The position numbers were made by a program, and so were the translations under genes. From contig SUWS01000021.1 of assembly GCA_015061365.1 (NCBI GenBank), positions 1 through 41,473 of the forward strand: 41,473 nucleotides of DNA, written 5' to 3'. The notes under the pieces were generated by a model, which made no database searches, was not told where the DNA came from, and saw nothing but the letters and a program-made list of their open reading frames with translations. This document shows positions 1 to 7,511 of the stretch, piece after piece (within the stretch, counting starts at the first letter, position 1; each line of letters opens with the position of its first letter). Origin of the DNA: Lentimicrobiaceae bacterium (GTDB lineage Bacteria; Bacteroidota; Bacteroidia; Bacteroidales; F082).

Positions 1-352
1 ATTTTTAAAGGTGTAATGTGTCACGTCTCTACCAAAATTTTCAACTTTCAATTTTCAATTTTCAATTCAATTGAGACGCACCAATTACATATTGTTTATT
101 TCTAAAGGTGTAATGTGTCACGTCTCTACCAAAATTTTCAATTTTCAATTTTCAACTTTCAATTCGATTGAGACGCACCAATTACATATTGTTTATTTTT
201 AAAGGTGTAATATGTCACGTCTCTACCAAAATTTTCAATTTTCAACTTTCAACTTTCAATTCGATTGAGACGCAACAATTACATATTATTTATTTTCATT
301 GGTGTAATGTGTCACGTCTCTACCAAAATTTTCAATTTTCAATTTTCAACTT
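1..352 (-). repeat. Array of 97-bp tandem repeats, left copy
   Basis: About 3.6 copies of a 97-bp unit lie head to tail; the landmark GGTGTAAT recurs at 10, 107, 204 and 301, exactly 97 bases apart. Each unit has a hairpin-like part (GAGACGC at one end, CGTCTC about 50 bases on, with ATTACA/TGTAAT inside) followed by about five 7-base words of the type TTTTCAA/CTTTCAA. The array fills the space downstream of the minus-strand lytic transglycosylase gene, whose stop codon (353-355) lies in its last T-rich words. The first copy is cut by the window edge. No gene is seen here. Confidence 0.93.
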
Positions 353-2239
353 TCAATTTCTGATAACCAACTTCTGTCCGACTTTCAACACGGCTTTAGA
401 ACTTAAGCCGTTCAGCTTTCTTATCTGTTCAACGCTGACGCCGTATTTCTTTGATAAGTCCCAGAGGTTATCTCCCGATTTCACGGTATGTACTATCTTG
501 CCGCTCGATGAACTCGAACCATTTGCCGGCGGATATACTTTCAGTTTCTGTCCGATTTGCAAGGTGTTAGATTTAAGGTTGTTCCATTTCTTAAGCTCAG
601 TGACTGTACATCTATATTTCTTGGCTATGACCGAAAGGTTCTCTCCCGACTTCACAGTATGTATCTTCTGTTCGGTAGAGCGTTCTACTGGGTTGCTGTT
701 GCCTGCCTGTGCCATCGGTGCTCCGGAGCTATAGACGATGAGTTTCTGTCCGGGATATATCGTGGTGCCTTTGAGTCTGTTCCATGTTTTCAGTTGGTTA
801 ACGCTGATGCGGTATTTCTTAGCGATGCTACCCAAGTTCTCGCCGCTCTTCACGATATGGACGCTTCTGTCGCTGACTTTCTTCATCTCTTCTTCCAACT
901 TCTTTCTGTCGATACCTTTTTTAGTCACGAAGTTATAGAGTTCTTTCTCATGGACTATGAAGCTGTCGATATATTTTTCCGGAAGACGTAACGACATAGG
1001 ATTCTTTGCGTTTGCTGGGATTATGTTGGCTTTATATTGAGGGTTGAAGAACTTGATGTCGTCCATTGGGATGTTGAGCATCTCGTTGAGTTGGTCGAAA
1101 TGTAAAGGCTCGTGAACCGTCACGCTATCCACGCCGTCGGCCATGATGCCTGGGTCTGTAGGGTAGAGGTTATGTTCTTGCGAATAGCTCATCACATAGT
1201 TGACGGCGATGAATGCCGGTACGTAGCCTCTCGTCTCTTTAGGTAGGAAAGGCCATACCGCCCAATAATTCTTCAGTCCTCCGGCGCGAGTGATGGCTTT
1301 GTTGACGTTGCCCGCTCCCGAGTTGTACGCCGCCAATGCTAAAAACCAGTCGTCGTATTCGTTATATAAGTCGAGGAGATGCTGGCATGCTGCTTCTGTG
1401 GCTTTCACGGGATCCATGCGGTCGTCGACCAAAGAGGTGACATTTAATTTATAAGTCTTGCCGGTGGCGTACATAAACTGCCACAGACCTTTAGCTCCGG
1501 CATGGGAACCGGCTCGCGGATTCAGAGCCGACTCCACCACAGCGAGGTATTTTATCTCCAAAGGCATATCATATTTGTCTAATGCCTGCTCAAACATAGG
1601 GAAATATATGTCGGCTAATCCTAAGATCCTGCAAGTGTGGTCACGTTTTCTTACGGCATAGACATCGATGAAACTCTTCACGTGTTTGTTGTAAACCAAC
1701 TCGATAGTAGTCTGTCCCCTCAGCTTATCGATACGTTCGGCATAAACACTGTCGGGAAATGTCGGGACGTAACCTTCCGGATAATTGTAAATGTTCTCCG
1801 ACTTGGAACTCGACTGCAATTTATTCTGCTCGAAATATGGAATGTCGGCAATATCTTCAATCATCTCTAACATGACATCGGATTCTTCAACGATAGCTTC
1901 GCCCGAATTCTCCGAGTCGATGCGTTCTTGTAAGGCTAAAGTCAGACTGTCGAGAACTGCCGGATCGCTGATACTGTCGTTGATAATATCAGCTATCTCT
2001 TCCGAAATAATTAACGTGCTGTCATGAAAAGCAATCTCATCTTCATCAAATGTCTCTGCATAGATGTCTTCCTCAAATTCAACCTCAGCATCAATATTGT
2101 TCGACAAGTCGGGATTACTGACAATATCTTCTTTGTCGGGGTTTAGAAACGTGATACCTTCAAATATTGTACACGAGGAAAATAATGTCATGACAAATAA
2201 TAAGGATATGAAAGATAATTGAGAAACAAGTCTTTTCAT
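353..2239 (-). CDS. Membrane-anchored LysM lytic transglycosylase (MltD-like)
   Basis: Predicted lipoprotein of 628 residues that cleaves the glycan strands of peptidoglycan, probably at the periplasmic face of the outer membrane. A signal peptide ends in a lipobox (FSSC, Cys23). An acidic, low-complexity linker (about 35-135) precedes an SLT domain at about 215-330. The catalytic Glu is expected at E236 in AVVESALN, with the family motifs GLWQFM and [10 protein letters not shown]. Three LysM domains follow (about 460-503, 526-569, 583-627), each beginning H(I/T)VKSG(E/D)NL, so the enzyme should bind glycan strongly. Length and order fit MltD-type enzymes. Its promoter region is shared with the divergent deiminase gene, and its last codons run into the 97-bp repeat array. 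The start chosen gives an ideal lipoprotein signal. Confidence 0.95.
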   Translation of the reverse strand: MKRLVSQLSFISLLFVMTLFSSCTIFEGITFLNPDKEDIVSNPDLSNNIDAEVEFEEDIYAETFDEDEIAFHDSTLIISEEIADIINDSISDPAVLDSLTLALQERIDSENSGEAIVEESDVMLEMIEDIADIPYFEQNKLQSSSKSENIYNYPEGYVPTFPDSVYAERIDKLRGQTTIELVYNKHVKSFIDVYAVRKRDHTCRILGLADIYFPMFEQALDKYDMPLEIKYLAVVESALNPRAGSHAGAKGLWQFMYATGKTYKLNVTSLVDDRMDPVKATEAACQHLLDLYNEYDDWFLALAAYNSGAGNVNKAITRAGGLKNYWAVWPFLPKETRGYVPAFIAVNYVMSYSQEHNLYPTDPGIMADGVDSVTVHEPLHFDQLNEMLNIPMDDIKFFNPQYKANIIPANAKNPMSLRLPEKYIDSFIVHEKELYNFVTKKGIDRKKLEEEMKKVSDRSVHIVKSGENLGSIAKKYRISVNQLKTWNRLKGTTIYPGQKLIVYSSGAPMAQAGNSNPVERSTEQKIHTVKSGENLSVIAKKYRCTVTELKKWNNLKSNTLQIGQKLKVYPPANGSSSSSGKIVHTVKSGDNLWDLSKKYGVSVEQIRKLNGLSSKAVLKVGQKLVIRN

Positions 2240-2278
2240 CTATGAATAGTAATTTAAAAAAAATGATATTAATGTTTG

Positions 2279-2316
2279 CAAAGATAACGTAATAATGTGA
2301 AAAAATGGTATTTTTG
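2279..2316. promoter_or_regulatory. Divergent -7 promoter elements
   Basis: On the minus strand the -7 element TATCTTTG (CAAAGATA on plus, 2279-2286) lies about 40 bases before the transglycosylase start. On the plus strand TATTTTTG (2309-2316) lies 21 bases before ATG 2338. Both fit the Bacteroidota consensus TAnnTTTG. Convincing -33 boxes are not seen. The plus element lies downstream of the upstream in-frame ATG at 2305, which argues that 2338 is the true start of the deiminase. Confidence 0.6.
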
Positions 2317-2337
2317 CGAAATAAAATTTATAAAAAA

Positions 2338-4341
2338 ATGAAAGACAGATTTACACGATTAGTACTTATTTTAAGTTTGGTTTTTGGTTTTAGCTTTAAT
2401 GTCAATTCACAAGAAAATGAGCTCCCTGAATGGAGACTGAAGAAGTATCTCTCGGAAGAAGAGATGTATATGCCTGTTGCGAACCGTAGTTTCGTGGAGA
2501 CACCTCCACCGACTGGCGAGGTGCGTTTTCCTGGCGAGTATGAACCAATGCAAGCTGTGATGATCGTCTATCCTCTCGGCATTCCTGTCGAACTCGTCAA
2601 AGAGATGGCTGAAGACTGCAAGGTGATAACTGTCGTCACCTCTTACGAACAGAATTATGCCGCTAATGATTTTCAGGCTGCCGGTGTCAATATGGCTAAT
2701 GTTGAATTTCTGAACGCAAGCACCAACTCATATTGGATTCGCGACTTCGGTCCTTGGTATATCTTCAACGGAAAAGAACCTGCTATCGTAGATAACAAAT
2801 ACAACCGTCCTCGTCCTTACGACGATGATATTCCGGGTGAGTTCGCCGAATATTGGGGCATCGAGATGTTCGGCATGAACGTGGTTCATACTGGCGGTAA
2901 TATGATGGAAGACGGTCGCGGTCATGGTGTTTCCGACGACATCGTCATCACCGAGAGTTATTCTCAAGCAGGCGTCACCGAGGAACAGGTCTATGAAAGA
3001 ATGAAGGCTTATCTCGGCATCGACCCTTATCACGTCACCATCGACCCTCAAGGCGATTATATAGCTCACGTCGACTGCTGGGGAAAATATCTCGCTCCAG
3101 ATAAGATATTGTTAGCACGCGTGCCTGAGTCAAATCCTCGTTATCCTTATTATGAAGAAGTAGCGGAATATTTTGAGACTACAAACTGCTGCTGGGGCTA
3201 TCCTTATAAAGTATATCGTGTCGATATTCCTGGCGGTAACGTGATTTCACCTTATACAAACAGCTTGATTCTTAATAAAAAGGTACTCGTTCCGATGGGA
3301 TCTAACAATGCTTACAACGAGGCGGCTCTTAATATTTATCGTGAGGCGATGCCTGGTTATGAAGTGATAGGAGTGGTAAACAATAGTTACTGGGACGGAT
3401 GGCTTAACACCGACGCTCTTCACTGCCGTACACGTGGCGTCATGGACTTCAATATGTTCTATGTAGATCATCGTGACGTCGTCTTCGGCGAACAACAATG
3501 GCAAGATTCTATCGCTATCACTTCTAAGTTCATCGCTTATAGCGGAGCCGACTTGAAACAAGATTCTCTCCTTATCTATTATAGAATAGACGAAGGCGAA
3601 TATCAGACAGCTAAGATGACAGCAACAGGAAACCCTGACGAATATGTCGGTTATATCAAAGGTTATAACGGCGGTTCAAAAGTGGATTATTATGTCTTCG
3701 GCGCTGACGAATCTAACCGCAGATACCAGCAACCTGTCTTCGGCGAACTCGATCCTCATACCTTCACAATGGAAGAACACGCGCAAGAATTGTTGACTTT
3801 CAATCTTGATGAAATCGTTTTCGACGAAACGTACATGAATCATAATGATGAGTTTGTACTCGAAATAACAAATAACACCGCTTCAGATGTTGTCATTGAA
3901 AATATTGCTCTTAAAGAATGTACCCATGATGTCTCAGTGGAATACAATTTCTCCTTGCCTTATACATTAGCTGTCGGCGAATCTGCAGAAGTGATTCTGT
4001 ATATAGAGTGGTGTATGAAAGAACTTTTGTTCGAGACAGAACTTGTGATAACATCATCAGTAGGCGAACAGATTATTCCTGTTAAATACGACGGATGGAT
4101 CGGTCTTGAAGAAAAGAACGTCATATCAGCGGAGATATATCCTAATCCGATGAACGACATTCTTTACATAGAATCTGATGATGTTGTGAGCGTGACGGTT
4201 TTCAATGCTGTAGGACAACAAGTGTTATTCGTCGAAAACAGAAATGAAATAGATGTAGCCGAGTTAAACAGCGGACTTTATTTCGTGAGACTTGTCGACA
4301 ATAAGGGTAATACATTAACGAAGAAGATTATCAAACAATAA
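2338..4341 (+). CDS. Secreted peptidylarginine deiminase-like enzyme (PPAD-like) with T9SS sorting domain
   Basis: Predicted guanidine-group deiminase of 667 residues, secreted. A signal peptide (about 1-24, ending NVNSQ) precedes the deiminase fold. Residues corresponding to the PPAD catalytic set are visible: D136 in WIRDFGPW, H244 and D246 in HVDCWGK, N308, and nucleophile C363 in ALHCRT. The segment NRPRP (R157, R159) matches the two arginines that in P. gingivalis PPAD hold the substrate C-terminal carboxylate. An Ig-like domain follows (about 385-480), then a beta-rich linker and a T9SS type A tail (about 600-667; YPNP, LNSGLYFVRL, KKIIKQ). This suggests citrullination of C-terminal arginines outside the cell rather than cytosolic agmatine hydrolysis. 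An agmatine deiminase-like specificity remains possible. A terminator follows directly. Confidence 0.85.
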   Translation: MKDRFTRLVLILSLVFGFSFNVNSQENELPEWRLKKYLSEEEMYMPVANRSFVETPPPTGEVRFPGEYEPMQAVMIVYPLGIPVELVKEMAEDCKVITVVTSYEQNYAANDFQAAGVNMANVEFLNASTNSYWIRDFGPWYIFNGKEPAIVDNKYNRPRPYDDDIPGEFAEYWGIEMFGMNVVHTGGNMMEDGRGHGVSDDIVITESYSQAGVTEEQVYERMKAYLGIDPYHVTIDPQGDYIAHVDCWGKYLAPDKILLARVPESNPRYPYYEEVAEYFETTNCCWGYPYKVYRVDIPGGNVISPYTNSLILNKKVLVPMGSNNAYNEAALNIYREAMPGYEVIGVVNNSYWDGWLNTDALHCRTRGVMDFNMFYVDHRDVVFGEQQWQDSIAITSKFIAYSGADLKQDSLLIYYRIDEGEYQTAKMTATGNPDEYVGYIKGYNGGSKVDYYVFGADESNRRYQQPVFGELDPHTFTMEEHAQELLTFNLDEIVFDETYMNHNDEFVLEITNNTASDVVIENIALKECTHDVSVEYNFSLPYTLAVGESAEVILYIEWCMKELLFETELVITSSVGEQIIPVKYDGWIGLEEKNVISAEIYPNPMNDILYIESDDVVSVTVFNAVGQQVLFVENRNEIDVAELNSGLYFVRLVDNKGNTLTKKIIKQ

Positions 4342-4347
4342 TTTATG

Positions 4348-4369
4348 GGGCGTTTATATACGCCCTTTT
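4348..4369 (+). terminator. Intrinsic terminator or attenuator after the deiminase gene
   Basis: A perfect 6-bp stem GGGCGT/ACGCCC with a 6-base loop is followed by TTTT, 6 bases after the deiminase stop. It ends only 8 bases before the next gene's ATG (4378), leaving no space for a separate promoter. It may therefore act as a partial terminator that sets a lower expression level for the ABC operon. Confidence 0.75.
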
Positions 4370-4377
4370 CTGTCATA

Positions 4378-5442
4378 ATGAAACGTGTCATACTAATATC
4401 AGCTATATTAAGTCTCTTAACTTTTTTGGGAGGATGTACATCCAAGTCATTATATAAGGATGTATCCGACATCTCGGAGAAGAATCTCGGCATACTTAAA
4501 TCTAATATTGATATGAAAGATGCGGAGTCGGTTTTTCCTCAGGCTTCTGTCACGGAATACGACAAGGTCATCTCGCTATTTTTAGACTTGGAAGCAAATC
4601 GTTGCGACGCAGCCGTGATGTCGGAAGATGCTGCCGATATTGTCATAAAGCGTAACCAGGATTATGTCGTTCTCGGTTCTGTCGTCACTTCTGATAATAA
4701 GGTTTTGTATGTCGTTGTTCCACGTAAGGATGTCTTTTTAGAGGAGAACATGGCTGATGAGATAGGATTTTTTGAGAAGATAAAAGGCAGCTTAAGTCGT
4801 AACCTGTTTAATGAAAAAGCCATGCATCTGATATGGGGCGGTTTCAAGACTACCGTCATCATATTCTTCTTCGGAGCCATAGTCGCTGTGATATTAGGTG
4901 CGTTTCTGACATATCTTTCAATAACTCATAAATGCCTCTGGTTATATAAGCCTCTCAGCTGGTTCGTGATGACGATACACGACATTCCGTCTGTAGTGCT
5001 GATGATGTTTTTCTTCTACGTTATCTTCGGCGGTGCGATGAACGGAATATTGGTTTCTATCATCGCTCTCGGCATCTATACTTCAGGAGCCTTATATAAA
5101 ATCTTCAAGATACATATCACGCAAGTGGGGAAGGAGCAATTGGAAGCTGGACAGATGTTAGGTGTCAGCACCTTCAAATGTTATCGTTACATTATATTGC
5201 CTCAGGCTGTTAAGACGATGCTTCCTTTGGTTGGAGGCGAACTGAAACTCTTGTTACGAGCCACTTCTTACGCTGGCTATATAGCACAGAAAGATTTAGT
5301 GAAAGCCGTCGACGCCATAAGAAGTTTCACATACGATGCATTCGTGCCGCTTTTGTTAGTGTCGCTTTTGTATCTGCTTCTGTCATGGCTTATAGTAAAG
5401 ACATTGGATTGTATATCGAAAAAATATTTTTACAATGATTGA
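4378..5442 (+). CDS. ABC transporter permease with N-terminal half solute-binding domain
   Basis: Inner-membrane permease of the polar amino acid (HisM/GlnP) type, 354 residues. The N-terminus has a lipoprotein-like signal (lipobox LGGC, C20). Residues about 30-117 resemble only the second lobe of a family 3 solute-binding protein (DAAVMSEDAADIVI, then LYVVVPRKD). The permease proper spans about 150-350, with several membrane helices and the cytoplasmic EAA loop (EQLEAGQMLGVSTFKCYRYI, from 253), which docks on the ATPase. Start 4378 is chosen because the upstream in-frame ATG (4345) lies in the terminator and would remove the signal peptide. The gene overlaps the ATPase by 8 bases. Full SBP-permease fusions are known; a single remaining lobe is unusual. 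Substrate unknown. Confidence 0.88.
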   Translation: MKRVILISAILSLLTFLGGCTSKSLYKDVSDISEKNLGILKSNIDMKDAESVFPQASVTEYDKVISLFLDLEANRCDAAVMSEDAADIVIKRNQDYVVLGSVVTSDNKVLYVVVPRKDVFLEENMADEIGFFEKIKGSLSRNLFNEKAMHLIWGGFKTTVIIFFFGAIVAVILGAFLTYLSITHKCLWLYKPLSWFVMTIHDIPSVVLMMFFFYVIFGGAMNGILVSIIALGIYTSGALYKIFKIHITQVGKEQLEAGQMLGVSTFKCYRYIILPQAVKTMLPLVGGELKLLLRATSYAGYIAQKDLVKAVDAIRSFTYDAFVPLLLVSLLYLLLSWLIVKTLDCISKKYFYND

Positions 5443-6502
5443 GTTCTTGCATATCAGTAAATCGTTTCAAGGTAAGGAGATACTTCACGATGTGTCGTTG
5501 TCTGTAGAAGAACGTCAGACGGTATGTATCATTGGTGAGTCGGGATGTGGCAAGACTACATTGTTACGCTGCATGGCAGGATTAGATAATGATAACCATC
5601 ATTCATCGGACAGAAGCCAGAAGCTAAAGGTTAGAGTTGGCATGGTATTTCAGAGGTTCAACCTTTTTGAGAACATGAATGTGTTGCAGAATCTCACGTT
5701 CGCGCTTATTCATGTCTTGAATATGAAGAAGGAAGAAGCGGAGCGTCATGCGATGGAATATCTTAAGATGGTTGGCATGTCGGGAAGGGCGTCGTATTAT
5801 CCTGATCAGTTGTCGGCAGGTCAGCAGCAGCGTGTCGCTATAGCTCGATGTTTGGTGATGAAACCGCAGCTCTTGCTTCTCGATGAGCCTCTGTCGTCTC
5901 TCGACCCTATATCACGCAGCGAGGTGATGGATGTCTTACGGAAACTCAAAAGAGAGATAACGCTGATCATGGTGTCGCACGACCTTAACGCCGTCGCGGA
6001 ACTCGCCGACCGTGTTATTTTCATGAAAGACGGTTCGATATGTGAAGACGGAAAACCGGGACAGATATTGTCGTCGCCGCTCAAAGAAGAGACGTGTCAT
6101 TTCATAAGCCGTCAGAAAAACCTCTTCTATACAATCAGTTCCCAAGACTTCGACCGTCCGGAACTCAACGCACGCATCGAAAATTATTGCAGCAGATTCG
6201 GACTCGGCGGACAAGCGCATCGTTTCGTGCAGCTCGCAGTGGAAGAACTGCTCAACATAATTCCTTTAAATGACAGAATCGAGCTCGTGTTGTCGAAAAA
6301 TGAAAACGAGGTGAGAATGTCGTTAGATGTTGATTTCAAAGGTGACGACAAAGAATATCTCTCGGAAGAAAATATCTCGGAAGAGAATATGTTAAGTTTT
6401 AATATACTCCAAGGTCTGTGCGACGTTATTCAAGAAAATGTCGAAACAGAGAGTCATCATATACACCTTGAATTAAATCAAGATAGATTATTGTTGAGAT
6501 GA
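5435..6502 (+). CDS. ABC transporter ATPase fused to a degenerate RsbW/HATPase-like domain
   Basis: Residues 1-225 are a complete ABC ATPase of the polar amino acid type: Walker A GESGCGKT (34-41), Q-loop Q73, signature LSAGQ (126-130), Walker B LLLLDE (to E151) and H-loop H182. It should power the permease encoded just upstream. Residues about 229-355 are extra. They contain FVQLAVEELLNII, whose E270-x3-N274 resembles the N-box of GHKL/RsbW kinases, then strands like those in the kinase domain of the SpoIIE-type protein downstream. The glycine-rich boxes that hold the ATP lid are missing, so this domain is probably a binding or regulatory module rather than a kinase. The similarity is judged by eye. 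TTG- and GTG-free start at 5435; stop followed at once by heptamer repeats. Confidence 0.9.
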   Translation: MIEFLHISKSFQGKEILHDVSLSVEERQTVCIIGESGCGKTTLLRCMAGLDNDNHHSSDRSQKLKVRVGMVFQRFNLFENMNVLQNLTFALIHVLNMKKEEAERHAMEYLKMVGMSGRASYYPDQLSAGQQQRVAIARCLVMKPQLLLLDEPLSSLDPISRSEVMDVLRKLKREITLIMVSHDLNAVAELADRVIFMKDGSICEDGKPGQILSSPLKEETCHFISRQKNLFYTISSQDFDRPELNARIENYCSRFGLGGQAHRFVQLAVEELLNIIPLNDRIELVLSKNENEVRMSLDVDFKGDDKEYLSEENISEENMLSFNILQGLCDVIQENVETESHHIHLELNQDRLLLR

Positions 6503-6505
6503 GTT

Positions 6506-6554
6506 GACAATTTACAATTTACAATTTACAATTAACAATTAACAATTAACAATT
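6506..6554 (+). repeat. Seven tandem 7-base words (xACAATT)
   Basis: Exactly seven contiguous heptamers, one GACAATT, three TACAATT and three AACAATT, fill most of the 67-base gap between the ABC ATPase and the binding-protein gene. No promoter is recognised in the gap. Confidence 0.93.
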
Positions 6555-6569
6555 TGGGATTGACAGTTG

Positions 6570-7511
6570 ATGAGAAGATTATTACTACCGATACTAATGT
6601 TACTTTTTCTATCTGATGTTTATGCGCAACAGATTGTGTTCACACCGCAATGGCTGCCACAGAGTCAGTTTGCCGGCTATTACGTCGCTCTTGAAAAAGG
6701 CTTCTATAAAGAGGCTGGACTTGATGTCGTCATAGAACATACATCGTCATCCGACAACGCACAGAATCGTCTCAGAGAAGGAAAGTGCAACGCCATAACC
6801 ATGAACGTCTTTGATGCCATCTTCAATATAGACCAAGGCATGGAGGTTGTTAATGTTTTACAGACAGCTTTACATACAGGGCTCGTCATAGTGCCTCGCA
6901 ACAATGACATTAAGAAGCTTAAAGATTTGAGTGGCAAAAGAGTCGGTATCTGGCGTACACATTATTATGAACTTTCTCAAATCGTCAACGAAGATTATGA
7001 TCTCAACATCGAATGGATACCTTTTGTGCAAAGCGTTAATCTATATATCTCAGGAGCCGTTGATGCAACAATGGCTATGATTTATAACGAGGCTTATCAT
7101 ATTTACGCCTCTGGTTTTGAAAATGTAAGTTTCATCTCTCTCGCTGACTATGGTTATGACTTTCCTGAAGAAGGAGTTTATTTCACAAAAGAATATTATG
7201 AAAAATATCCCGACAAGGCTAAGGCTTTCGCTGAAGCATCACGACGCGGATGGGAATGGACACACGAACATCCAGATGAAGCTCTTGACATCGTGATGAA
7301 AGTAATTGAGAAAAATAATCTGCCGGCAGGACGACAACATCAGAAATGGATGTTAAATGAAATATTGAGACTGCAATGTGATTCAATATCAGAGAAGCCA
7401 ACCTTCGAACTCGATGAAAATAAAGTCATGCAGATAAACGAGCTGCTTATCAGATACAATCGTATCAACGATGTCGTAACAAAATCACGAATAACAGGAG
7501 GTCGGCAATGA
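6570..7511 (+). CDS. ABC-type solute-binding protein, THI5/NMT1-like
   Basis: Predicted exported binding protein of 313 residues with a signal peptide (cleavage near VYAQ). The mature protein opens with the family hallmark FTPQWLPQSQFAGYYVALEK, followed by GFYKEAGLDV, as in THI5/NMT1-like proteins that bind pyrimidine, thiamine-precursor, taurine or nitrate-type ligands. The ligand cannot be told from sequence. No matching SsuC/ThiX-type permease is present; the permease upstream is of the amino acid class, so this protein may act as a sensor for the next gene rather than a transport subunit. ATG 6570 is preferred to TTG 6567. The last 4 bases overlap the SpoIIE-type gene (ATGA), implying coupled translation. 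A palindrome CTGCCGGCAG at 7320 encodes an LPAGRQ segment. Confidence 0.88.
   Translation: MRRLLLPILMLLFLSDVYAQQIVFTPQWLPQSQFAGYYVALEKGFYKEAGLDVVIEHTSSSDNAQNRLREGKCNAITMNVFDAIFNIDQGMEVVNVLQTALHTGLVIVPRNNDIKKLKDLSGKRVGIWRTHYYELSQIVNEDYDLNIEWIPFVQSVNLYISGAVDATMAMIYNEAYHIYASGFENVSFISLADYGYDFPEEGVYFTKEYYEKYPDKAKAFAEASRRGWEWTHEHPDEALDIVMKVIEKNNLPAGRQHQKWMLNEILRLQCDSISEKPTFELDENKVMQINELLIRYNRINDVVTKSRITGGRQ

Noticed and set aside
1..352. Possible CRISPR array, because of regular spacing.
   Set aside because: The whole 97-bp unit is repeated, with no unique spacers, the repeats are AT-rich words, and no cas genes are present.
168..734. Open frame on the plus strand through the repeat array and the end of the transglycosylase gene.
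   Set aside because: It is made of repeat translation and the antisense of LysM domains; no start context or family signal.
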